Source of the DNA: an uncultured Alistipes sp.
GTDB taxonomy: Bacteria > Bacteroidota > Bacteroidia > Bacteroidales > Rikenellaceae
Length of the DNA: 64,000 nt
NCBI GenBank assembly: GCA_900541585.1
Contig: UQKD01000010.1
Span: 43,670 to 107,669 of the forward strand
Reading direction: 5' to 3'
Part shown: one piece after another, positions 19,501 through 27,042 of the stretch
How the letters are laid out: the number at the start of each line of letters is the position of its first letter
Numbering within the stretch: the stretch's first letter is position 1
Notes under the pieces: generated by a model
What the model saw: the letters and a program-made list of their open reading frames with translations, nothing else
Databases searched by the model: none
What the model was told of the DNA's origin: nothing
Translations under genes and position numbers: made by a program

Positions 19501-19622
19501 TCAGCGTGAACAACGTCTGCGCCTTCTCCAACATGCGTCAGATGCTGAACTACGACAACACCTGGTTCGCATCGTTCCCGACCGCCCGTTCCTACGTGCT
19601 GGGATTAACCTTAACCTTCTAA
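16594..19622 (+). pseudogene. SusC/RagA-type TonB-dependent outer-membrane transporter, split by one frameshift
   Basis: Outer-membrane importer of oligosaccharides. Frame one (16594-17502, 302 codons) has a signal peptide ending SFAQQ, the carboxypeptidase-like beta domain (VTGTITDGNGAPLAGVVVVV), the LDEVVVVGYGT stretch and the plug domain (DPLIILDGIPY, YGSRGSNGVILIQTK). Frame two carries the barrel to 19622 and is open from 17463 (its first ATG is at 17562). The reading must shift around 17470-17490: frame one ends in the unrelated GSIIRPARR, while the other frame there reads FDHQASEKVNYAKG, a natural continuation. Loss of one base (for example a third G at GTAGG) explains it. Restored length would be about 1009 residues, normal for SusC. 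Either a sequencing error or real inactivation. Start could also be the ATG at 16600 or 16606. Confidence 0.9.
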
Positions 19623-19635
19623 TCAAGACCTGACC

Positions 19636-21330
19636 ATGAAAACGATGAATTATATCAAGATCGGCATTGCAAGTTCGATCCTCTCGATAGCTGCGGGCTG
19701 TACCTCCTTTCTGGAAGAGGAGCTGAAAAGTTCGCTGGCTCCCGACAACACTTACACCAGTTCGCTGGGCTTCGAGGTGGGTTCCACAGGACTCTACGCC
19801 ATCGCCCGCTCGGAATACAACACCTGGGGTGAAAACGGCGCTTTCATGCACAACGGTGCCTGCGCCTACGAAGTGCTCCAGATTTCGACCGACCTCTGCC
19901 GCATGGGAACCGTCCGCGACGGTTCGCTGGTTCCGTTCGCCGAGATGACGCTCAACCCGTCGACGCTTTTCGTCGGCTCGTACTGGAACTGGGCCTTCAA
20001 CCTGATCGGCTCGGCCAACGAACTGCTGATCTATTCCGAAAAGAACGACAACTGGGACTATCCCACCGACAAACAGCTTTACCAGGCCGAAGCCCGTTTC
20101 TTCCGGGCTTACGCCTACCGTACGCTGGTCTACCTCTACGGCGACGTGCCCTGGGTCGAGACCATCCAGAAGCCTTTCCTGCTCTCGTTCTCGCGCGATC
20201 CCAAGATCGAAGTGCTGGGAAACATCATCAAAGACCTGGAATTTGCCAAGACGTACCTTCCCGACAATCCCGACAATGTGAAGGAGGGTAAGCTCACGAC
20301 GTGGGCCGCACGCCACCTGCTGAGCGAAATGTACCTGCTGCGCGGCGCCGAAGGCGACTACAAGCTGGCCGAAGAGAATGCCCAGGACGTGATCGACTGC
20401 CCGTATTACAGTCTGGTGAAGAGCCGCTACGGCAACGCCAAGAACGATCCCGGCGACTATTTCAGCGACATGTTCGTCGAAAACAACCAGAACCGTTCGG
20501 CCGGCAACACCGAGAGCATCTGGGTCATGCAGTTCCAGTACAACACGGTCGGCGGCGGCACGAACTCCGACGACTGGACCCGCCGCGCCTGGAACCCCCA
20601 GTACCACGCCATCGACGGCTTCGCGCTGGCCGACTCGCTCGGCGGCCGCGGCCTGGCGCAGATCTATCCGCTGAAGTGGTGGATCGGCGTCAAGGGAACC
20701 AACGCCACGACGGCCGGAGAAAAGGAGGGTTTCCCCGGGATCCAGGAAAAAGGCATCTTCGAAGACGGCGACATCCGCAACTCGGAGTACAACATCAAGC
20801 GTAACTGGTACTACAACAATCCGCTGACGCCCAACAAACTGGGACAGAAATGCCCCATCGACGACAAATCGTGGTCGCAGGCCCAGCTCTTCCCGGCGCT
20901 GAAAAAGTTCTTCTTCGGTAAGGAGGAAAACCTCCAGCTCACCGGCGCATACAAGGACCGCATGAAGTTCCGCCTGGCCGAGACCTACCTGCTGCTGGCC
21001 GAAGCCTACCTGCGTCAGGACATGCCCGATAAGGCCGCCGATGCTGTGAACGAGGTGCGCCGCCGCGCCAAAGTGTCCGACGTTTCCGACGAGGAGATGA
21101 CGATGGATTTCCTGCTCGACGAGCGCATCCGCGAACTCTACGGCGAAGAGAGCCGCCGCTTCACCCTGGTACGCACGGGCAAGCTGCTCGAGCGCGTGAG
21201 GAAGTACAACCCCGAGGCGCGCGACCTCATCCAGGATTTCCACGTGCTGTGGCCCATCCCGCAGGCTATCCGCGACGCGAATGTCGGCAATTTCCCGCAG
21301 AATCCCGGATATGAAGGCTACGAAGGCTAA
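19636..21330 (+). CDS. SusD/RagB-type glycan-binding outer-membrane lipoprotein
   Basis: Lid partner of SusC, 564 residues, beginning 13 bp after the susC stop. Lipoprotein signal ends SIAAGCTSF with the Cys acylated. The SusD fold shows in the N-terminal TSSLGFEVGSTGLYAIAR, the helical motif QLYQAEARFFRAYAYRTLVYLYGDVPWV (residues 143-170) and the C-terminal RLAETYLLLAEAYLRQ followed by LLDERIRELYGEESRRFTLVRTGKL. The very end, LWPIPQAIRDANVGNFPQNPGY, is the usual SusD terminus. It captures glycan at the cell surface and hands it to the transporter. Intact frame, which argues that the locus as a whole is not decaying. Confidence 0.95.
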   Translation: MKTMNYIKIGIASSILSIAAGCTSFLEEELKSSLAPDNTYTSSLGFEVGSTGLYAIARSEYNTWGENGAFMHNGACAYEVLQISTDLCRMGTVRDGSLVPFAEMTLNPSTLFVGSYWNWAFNLIGSANELLIYSEKNDNWDYPTDKQLYQAEARFFRAYAYRTLVYLYGDVPWVETIQKPFLLSFSRDPKIEVLGNIIKDLEFAKTYLPDNPDNVKEGKLTTWAARHLLSEMYLLRGAEGDYKLAEENAQDVIDCPYYSLVKSRYGNAKNDPGDYFSDMFVENNQNRSAGNTESIWVMQFQYNTVGGGTNSDDWTRRAWNPQYHAIDGFALADSLGGRGLAQIYPLKWWIGVKGTNATTAGEKEGFPGIQEKGIFEDGDIRNSEYNIKRNWYYNNPLTPNKLGQKCPIDDKSWSQAQLFPALKKFFFGKEENLQLTGAYKDRMKFRLAETYLLLAEAYLRQDMPDKAADAVNEVRRRAKVSDVSDEEMTMDFLLDERIRELYGEESRRFTLVRTGKLLERVRKYNPEARDLIQDFHVLWPIPQAIRDANVGNFPQNPGYEGYEG

Positions 21331-21416
21331 ATAGCTTCGTTTCCGCCTCGGGGCGGATCAGACAAAAATGGTCCGATAGATTCCGGACCGTATCAGCAAC
21401 CACGAAAAAAACAGTT

Positions 21417-22676
21417 ATGAAAAAGATAAAATTTGCATGCAACCTGTCGCTGCTGACCCTTTTCGCACTCGGCCAGTGGGCTTGTGCATGGGACCCGTAC
21501 GAACACGACAGCGACCCGGTCCGGGAGACTCTGGAGCTGACCGCCTCCGCCACCCAGATCGCTTTGGACGAAAACAACCTTTCGGCTACGGTACTGACCT
21601 TCGACTGGACGCCTGCGCGTCCCATGCCCGACGAGTACCTGGTATCCTATACGACCAAACTCGACCTGCTGAACAACAACTTCGGCTCCTCCACCGCCAT
21701 CGAGACGAGCGAGGACGACGGAATATTCAGCCGCAGCTACACCTCCGAGCAGCTCAACAACTGGGCGAACGAGCGCTGGAAAGTGCCCGTAAACAAGACC
21801 TTCACGCTGGCGTTCCGCGTCATCGCGGAGTATGCGGGCGGCTCCACCTATGAAATGCCCGAGGTGCGCACCGTGGAAGTCACCGTAACCCCGATCAAGG
21901 TCGACGTTTTCGATGCCGACAAGGTATCGCTTTCCGGCACGGCGATCAGCAGCGTCACCGAGATCGAAAAGACGGTCGAGAATGCGAACCTCTATGCCTG
22001 GTACGGAGCGCTGAGCATCGGCGAGCTGCAGATTCCCGTCGAGCTGGAGGGCCAGACCTACTACATCGTTCCGAGCGACGGCAGCGGCACGCTGAAGGAC
22101 GGCGAACTGGTCGACGTGAAGATGACGGAGACCCCTGTTTCGTGGAATATCCCGGCAGCCGGCAACTACCGTCTGCTGATCGACATGGAGAACAAGCAGG
22201 TCCGCATCTACTCTTCGGCAACCGACCTGAAACCGCTGTCCGTCACATTCCATCCGAGCGGCGCGGATACCAATCCCGAGACGACGATCGAAGTACTCGA
22301 TCTCTACGCCTACGGAGCAGGTACGGACTGGGGCGTACGCAAACTCAACCTGAAGCAGAGTTCCGCCGACCCGCAGGTTCTGATCTATGACGCCGAAGAA
22401 CACAACGGTACGAAACTTTCCAGCGGCATGAAGTTCTGCGTAGCCCAGAATTTCTCGGTCGGCGGCGTAGATTACAACCAGAACAACGCCTATTGCTTCA
22501 CCTGTCCGCTGACGGCAGAAGGCAAGAGGCAGAACCTCACGCTGACTCTCGGCAAAGAGGGTGAACTGCACGGAGGCGCCGACGGAGAGACGCGCAACTC
22601 CTACTATACGATTCCCGCCGCAGATCTGCTGATCTTCGACCTGCGCCACGGAACGATCCTCGCCCGGAACAAATAA
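21417..22676 (+). CDS. SusE/SusF-like surface glycan-binding protein
   Basis: Protein of 419 residues, third in the operon after susC and susD, the place usually taken by SusE-type surface glycan-binding proteins. The N-terminus MKKIKFACNLSLLTLFALGQWACAWD is an export signal with a Cys suited for lipid attachment. Residues 35-135 form an Ig-like domain with the SusE pattern LTASATQIALDENN and VLTFDWTPARP. Two further beta-rich modules follow at about 150-265 and 270-419 (LDLYAYGAGTDWG, KFCVAQNF), likely carbohydrate-binding. No catalytic motif is visible. Sequence divergence in these proteins is high, so ligand cannot be predicted. Confidence 0.82.
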   Translation: MKKIKFACNLSLLTLFALGQWACAWDPYEHDSDPVRETLELTASATQIALDENNLSATVLTFDWTPARPMPDEYLVSYTTKLDLLNNNFGSSTAIETSEDDGIFSRSYTSEQLNNWANERWKVPVNKTFTLAFRVIAEYAGGSTYEMPEVRTVEVTVTPIKVDVFDADKVSLSGTAISSVTEIEKTVENANLYAWYGALSIGELQIPVELEGQTYYIVPSDGSGTLKDGELVDVKMTETPVSWNIPAAGNYRLLIDMENKQVRIYSSATDLKPLSVTFHPSGADTNPETTIEVLDLYAYGAGTDWGVRKLNLKQSSADPQVLIYDAEEHNGTKLSSGMKFCVAQNFSVGGVDYNQNNAYCFTCPLTAEGKRQNLTLTLGKEGELHGGADGETRNSYYTIPAADLLIFDLRHGTILARNK

Positions 22677-22693
22677 CGCCGGAGCGCATCACT

Positions 22694-22759
22694 GAAAATA
22701 TTGCCGTATCGGAATGAAGACTGGATTCCGGCCGACAGGAAGATACGGCAATATTTTTC
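22694..22759 (+). terminator. Long stem-loop between binding-protein and enzyme genes (terminator or attenuator)
   Basis: GAAAATATTGCCGTATC (22694-22710) pairs with the matching arm at 22742-22759 (one bulged T), enclosing a smaller GGAAT/ATTCC hairpin. The right arm ends in a five-T run. It lies between the SusE-like gene and the DUF4832-like gene and may lower expression of the downstream enzymes relative to the surface complex. Confidence 0.65.
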
Positions 22760-22788
22760 ATCTATTTCGCAACATCAATCGTAAAAAC

Positions 22789-24369
22789 ATGATACAAATG
22801 AGAAATCTGATAACCGGCTGTCTTCTGGCAGCGTTCCTTTGCGCCGGTTCCTGCGGCTGTTCGAAGGACAACGAAGGAGGAGGGGACGAGGGCGGCAAGG
22901 TCAGCGGCGTCACCGTAAAGCCAGCCTACAACAAATCGCAGGTGCTGCACAACCCCCTGAACGGCTGGGTGATGTACGTCAGCGCGGACTACGACCCCTC
23001 CTATTTCGACAAGGAGATCTATGTACCCCTGCTCGGAAAGAACGTAAGGGTGGCGGACTACGCCTCGGCCTGCTACATCCGTACGAAGTGGTCGGTGCTC
23101 AACCCTGCCGACGGACAATACGCCTGGAAAGACCCCGATTCGAAGGTCTACAAACTGGTCCAGAAAGCCCGGGAGCTGAAACTTCCCATCGCTTTCCGCG
23201 TCGTGGTGGACGGACGTGACCAGGGCGCCAATACGCCCCAGTTCGTCTACGACGCCGGAGCCGAATACGCGATGTCGGAGCCGAAATACCCCGACCGCAA
23301 GACCCCGATGCCGCAGGACCCGATCTTCCAGCGCTACTACGAGAAGTTCGTCGCAGCCCTCGCCGAGGAGTTCAACGATCCGGAATACACCTCGTTCATC
23401 GACGGCTACGGCCTCGGCAAGTGGGGCGAGGGCCACAGTGTGGCTTACAACAAGGATGACGTATCGGCCGTCGATGGGAACACGGAAACGGTGAAGCGCG
23501 AAGTCCTCGACTGGATCACCAAACTCTACGCCAAGCACTTCACGAAGGTTCCTCTGGTGATCAACTACCACCGCGTACTGGGCCATCCCACGAGCCAGGG
23601 CACGGCGAACCCGAACAGCGAGAGCCTCGTGGCCCTGGCCATCAGCAACGGTTACTGCATCCGCTCCGACGCCTTCGGCATGAACAACTCCAGCTGGGGT
23701 TACACTACCTGGGAGAAGGCGATCGCCGCACAATGGCGCTACAAGGTCCCCATCATCATGGAAGGCGGATATATCGTCAGCAGCCACAGCTACTGGAACG
23801 ACCCGGCCGGCTACCGCCAGGGACACCCCGAAGACGTCCGCCAGGGCGAATTCGACGCCTCGGCCGAAGCCCGCGTCAACATGATGGACTTCCGAGTCGG
23901 CCAGGAGACCGAATCGTGGTTCAACGACGCCTTCAGCCTCGTGCAGCGCTTCGTCTCCGAAGGCGGCTACCGCCTCTATCCCGACCAGGTGATCGTTCCC
24001 GACCAGGTGAACGCCGGCAGCCGGGTCAAGGTCGCTTCGCGCTGGCGCAACATGGGCTGGGGCTATTTCCCGAACAACCTGCCGCAATGGAACTACAAAT
24101 ACAAGGTGGCCTTTGCTTTGCTCGACGCCTCGGGCAAGGCGCAGAAGGTCTTCGTCGACAAGGATTGCGAGCCTTCGACCTGGGTCGAGAGCAAGCCCTT
24201 CTCCTACACCTTCGAAACGCCGGCCGTCGATCTTCCCGCAGGGAAATATACGTGGGGCATCGCCATCGTCGACACCACGAAGGAGAACCGGCCGGCCATC
24301 CAGCTCGCCGTGAACAACGAAAAGACGGCCGAAGGCTGGGTGAAACTGCACGAAGTGCAGATCAACTAA
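22789..24369 (+). CDS. DUF4832-type exported protein, probable glycan-acting TIM-barrel
   Basis: Protein of 526 residues from the ATG at 22789 (an upstream in-frame ATG at 22714 falls in the stem-loop). The signal MIQMRNLITGCLLAAFLCAGSCGCSKD is lipoprotein-like with a Gly/Asp-rich spacer after it, suggesting surface display. The middle part reads like a (beta/alpha)8 barrel: HNPLNGWVMYVSADYD, YIRTKWSVLNPADGQYAWKD, LPIAFRVVVDG, GYGLGKWGEGH, PLVINYHR and IIMEGGYI follow each other as barrel strands, resembling beta-galactosidase-like folds. The C-terminal 120 residues match the DUF4832 beta-sandwich (VASRWRNMGWGYFPNNLPQW). Activity is unproven; Glu in KWGEGH and in IMEGGY are candidate catalytic acids. 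Confidence 0.75.
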   Translation: MIQMRNLITGCLLAAFLCAGSCGCSKDNEGGGDEGGKVSGVTVKPAYNKSQVLHNPLNGWVMYVSADYDPSYFDKEIYVPLLGKNVRVADYASACYIRTKWSVLNPADGQYAWKDPDSKVYKLVQKARELKLPIAFRVVVDGRDQGANTPQFVYDAGAEYAMSEPKYPDRKTPMPQDPIFQRYYEKFVAALAEEFNDPEYTSFIDGYGLGKWGEGHSVAYNKDDVSAVDGNTETVKREVLDWITKLYAKHFTKVPLVINYHRVLGHPTSQGTANPNSESLVALAISNGYCIRSDAFGMNNSSWGYTTWEKAIAAQWRYKVPIIMEGGYIVSSHSYWNDPAGYRQGHPEDVRQGEFDASAEARVNMMDFRVGQETESWFNDAFSLVQRFVSEGGYRLYPDQVIVPDQVNAGSRVKVASRWRNMGWGYFPNNLPQWNYKYKVAFALLDASGKAQKVFVDKDCEPSTWVESKPFSYTFETPAVDLPAGKYTWGIAIVDTTKENRPAIQLAVNNEKTAEGWVKLHEVQIN

Positions 24370-24382
24370 CATCTGAAAAGTC

Positions 24383-26257
24383 ATGAAGAGGGTCGCATTA
24401 CTTTCCGCAGCGCTGCTGCTCTCCGTCACCGCCTCCTTCGGGAGCGGCGTCCTGGTCGAGGCCGAGAGCTTCGGCGACAAGGGCGGGTGGGCCGTGGACC
24501 AGCAGTTCATGGACCAGATGGGTTCGCCCTATCTCATCGCGCACGGCATGGGCAAACCCGTGGCGGATGCCGTGACGACGGTCGAATTCCCGGAAACGGG
24601 AACCTACCGGGTCTACGTCCGGACGTTCAACTGGGTCGCACCCTGGTACGACGGGGAAGGTCCCGGAAAGTTCACCCTCCGGGTCGGCGGCCGGAAGCTG
24701 CCCGCGACGCTCGGCTGCACGGGCAGCGAGTGGATGTGGCAGTGTGCCGGAAAGGTCTCCGTCCGGAAAGGCCCGGTCAGCGTTTCGCTGACCGACCTTT
24801 CCGGATTCGACGGCCGCTGCGACGCCATTTACTTCACCACCGAAGAGGGCGACGTTCCCCCGTCCGGGGCCGCGGAACTCGCCGCGTTCCGCAAACAGAT
24901 GCTCGGCATCCCCGCAACGCCGCAGGCCGCCGAATCGTTCGATTTCGTCGTCGTGGGCGGCGGTATCGCAGGCATGTGCGCCGCGGCAGCGGCAGCGCGG
25001 CTGGGATGCAGCGTGGCGCTGGTCAACGACCGCCCGGTGTTGGGCGGCAACAACAGCTCCGAAATCCGCGTGCACCTGGGCGGCGTGATCGAACTCGGTC
25101 CCAACGAGGGACTGGGCCGCATGATCCGCGAATTCGGCCACTCGCGCGAAGGCAATGCCCGTCCGGCCGAAAACTACGAGGACGCGAAGAAAAGCGCGTT
25201 CATCGCCGGGGAGGAGAACGTGAAACTGTTCTCCAGCTGCCGCGCCGTGGCCGTAAACAAGGAGGGCGGCCGGATCAAATCCGTAATCGTCCGCCACATC
25301 GAAACCGGGGAGGAGACGACGCTCGAAGCGCCGCTTTTCGCCGACTGCACGGGCGACGGAACCGTCGGGTTCCTCGCCGGGGCCGATTACCGCATGGGCC
25401 GCGAGAGCCGCGACGAATTCGGCGAAACGCTGGCGCCCGAGACCGCCGACCGGATGACGATGGGTTCGTCCGTCCAATGGTATTCGGTCGACACGGGCCG
25501 CAAAACCGCATTCCCGCCGTTCAGCTACGGCGTGAAGTTCGACGAATCGAACTGCGAGCGGGTGACGATGGGCGAATGGAAATGGGAAACGGGCATGAAC
25601 CTCGACCAGATCCGCGACTTCGAGCGCATCCGCGACTACGGCCTGCTGGTGATCTATTCGAACTGGAGTTTCCTGAAAAACGGACTTCGGGACAACGCGA
25701 AATACCGCAACCGCGAGCTGGGCTGGGTGGCCTATGTGGCCGGCAAACGCGAATCGCGGCGGCTTCTGGGCGACTACGTCCTCAAACAGGACGACATCGA
25801 CAAGAACGTCTTCCACGAAGACGCCTCGTTCACCGCGACGTGGGACATCGACCTGCATTTTCCCGATTCGCTCAACTCCGTGCGCTTCCCGGGCCGGGAG
25901 TTCAAGGCTGCGACCAAACACATCCACATCTATCCCCATGCCGTGCCTTACCGGTGTCTCTACTCCCGCAACGTGGACAACCTGTTCATGGCCGGACGGA
26001 ACATCAGCGTGACGCACGTGGCGCTGGGCACGGTGCGCGTGATGCGGACCACCGGCATGATGGGCGAGGTGGTCGGCATGGCGGCCTCGCTGTGCCGCAA
26101 ATACGACGCTACGCCCCGCCTGATCTACCAGAAGCACCTCGGCGAACTCCGCGGGCTGATGCGCGAAGGCATCGGCAGAAAAGAGGGGCTTCCCGACAAC
26201 CAGAAATTCAACCAGGGAGCTTCGCTGAAAGCCCCGCGCGCACTGCGCAACGACTGA
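24383..26257 (+). CDS. Exported FAD-dependent oxidoreductase with N-terminal beta-sandwich
   Basis: Protein of 624 residues. A cleavable signal (MKRVALLSAALLLSVTASFGS) is followed by about 140 residues that look like a CBM35-type beta-sandwich (VLVEAESFGDKGGW, GTYRVYVRTFNWV, FTLRVGGRKLP). The FAD domain starts near residue 187 with the dinucleotide fold VVVGGGIAGMCAAAAAARLG, continues with VLGGNNSSEIRVHLGG, FADCTGDGTVGFLAGADYRMG and closes with NLFMAGRNISVTHVALGTVRVM and TGMMGEVVGMAA, all features of the FAD_oxidored family. A flavoenzyme exported together with glycosidases is unusual; FAD loading suggests Tat or pre-folded export, yet the signal has no twin arginines. The substrate, perhaps a sugar or uronic-acid hydroxyl, is unknown. 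Confidence 0.82.
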   Translation: MKRVALLSAALLLSVTASFGSGVLVEAESFGDKGGWAVDQQFMDQMGSPYLIAHGMGKPVADAVTTVEFPETGTYRVYVRTFNWVAPWYDGEGPGKFTLRVGGRKLPATLGCTGSEWMWQCAGKVSVRKGPVSVSLTDLSGFDGRCDAIYFTTEEGDVPPSGAAELAAFRKQMLGIPATPQAAESFDFVVVGGGIAGMCAAAAAARLGCSVALVNDRPVLGGNNSSEIRVHLGGVIELGPNEGLGRMIREFGHSREGNARPAENYEDAKKSAFIAGEENVKLFSSCRAVAVNKEGGRIKSVIVRHIETGEETTLEAPLFADCTGDGTVGFLAGADYRMGRESRDEFGETLAPETADRMTMGSSVQWYSVDTGRKTAFPPFSYGVKFDESNCERVTMGEWKWETGMNLDQIRDFERIRDYGLLVIYSNWSFLKNGLRDNAKYRNRELGWVAYVAGKRESRRLLGDYVLKQDDIDKNVFHEDASFTATWDIDLHFPDSLNSVRFPGREFKAATKHIHIYPHAVPYRCLYSRNVDNLFMAGRNISVTHVALGTVRVMRTTGMMGEVVGMAASLCRKYDATPRLIYQKHLGELRGLMREGIGRKEGLPDNQKFNQGASLKAPRALRND

Positions 26258-26267
26258 AACCGCGAAT

Positions 26268-27032
26268 ATGAAAAAACTACTGACACTGCTGCTTGCGCTG
26301 CCCCTGCTGTGGGGGCATGCCGCGGCGCAGGAGAATGCGAAATATACGATCCTCCTCACCGGAGCCTCCTTCGCCTCGCCGCAGAACGGCTGGTTCGAAA
26401 TCGGCTGCCGGCAGCTGGAGGCCCGGGCGCTCAACCGGGCCGTCGGCGGCGAGTCGATCGCCGACACCGCCAACCGGATGGCCGAAGGCCGGCTCTGGAG
26501 TCCCGGGGAACTGGACGCGCTGGACGCATTGGTCATCATGCAGGTCCACAACCGCGACGTCTCCGCCACGGGCGGCCTGCAAGAGAAATACACCGATTAC
26601 ACGACGCCGTTCGACCGGAGCAACTACGCCGCGGCGTTCGACTACGTCATCAAACGCTATTTCAGCGAATGCTACGCGCTGAAGGACGACCCGAAGTCGA
26701 AGTACTACGGCACGAAATCGGGCAAACCGGCCGTCATCGTCCTCTGCACCGACTGGCACGACGCGCGGACGACCTATAACGCCGCCATACGGCGCCTCGC
26801 CGCACGGTGGGGCCTTCCGCTCGTGGAGTTCGACACGAACATCGGCTTCTCGAAAGACGCCCCGAACCCGGCCACCGGAACCCAGCAGAGCCTGCTCCAC
26901 GCCCAGGACACGCAGACCATCGAAGGGGTGACCTACGGATGGCATCCCCAGCGGGGCGAAGACAAATACATCCAGCAGCGGATGGCTGCGATCTTCAGCG
27001 ACACGATGCGCAGAATCCTGCCGGCAAAATAG
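26268..27032 (+). CDS. SGNH/GDSL-like hydrolase (DUF5040-type), secreted
   Basis: Protein of 254 residues with a signal peptide ending GHAAAQE. The SGNH fold is recognisable from block I, ILLTGASFASPQNGW (Ser as probable nucleophile, with Gly-Ala replacing the Gly-Asp of GDSL), the glycine block NRAVGGESIADTANRM, and the C-terminal GWHPQRGEDKYIQQRM that supplies the His. The Asn-rich block III is DALVIMQVHNRDV. Such proteins are esterases; within this locus removal of acetyl or other acyl groups from the glycan is a reasonable guess. It lies 10 bp after the FAD enzyme and 10 bp before the alpha-galactosidase, clearly one transcription unit. Confidence 0.75.
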   Translation: MKKLLTLLLALPLLWGHAAAQENAKYTILLTGASFASPQNGWFEIGCRQLEARALNRAVGGESIADTANRMAEGRLWSPGELDALDALVIMQVHNRDVSATGGLQEKYTDYTTPFDRSNYAAAFDYVIKRYFSECYALKDDPKSKYYGTKSGKPAVIVLCTDWHDARTTYNAAIRRLAARWGLPLVEFDTNIGFSKDAPNPATGTQQSLLHAQDTQTIEGVTYGWHPQRGEDKYIQQRMAAIFSDTMRRILPAK

Positions 27033-27042
27033 AATCCCGACC

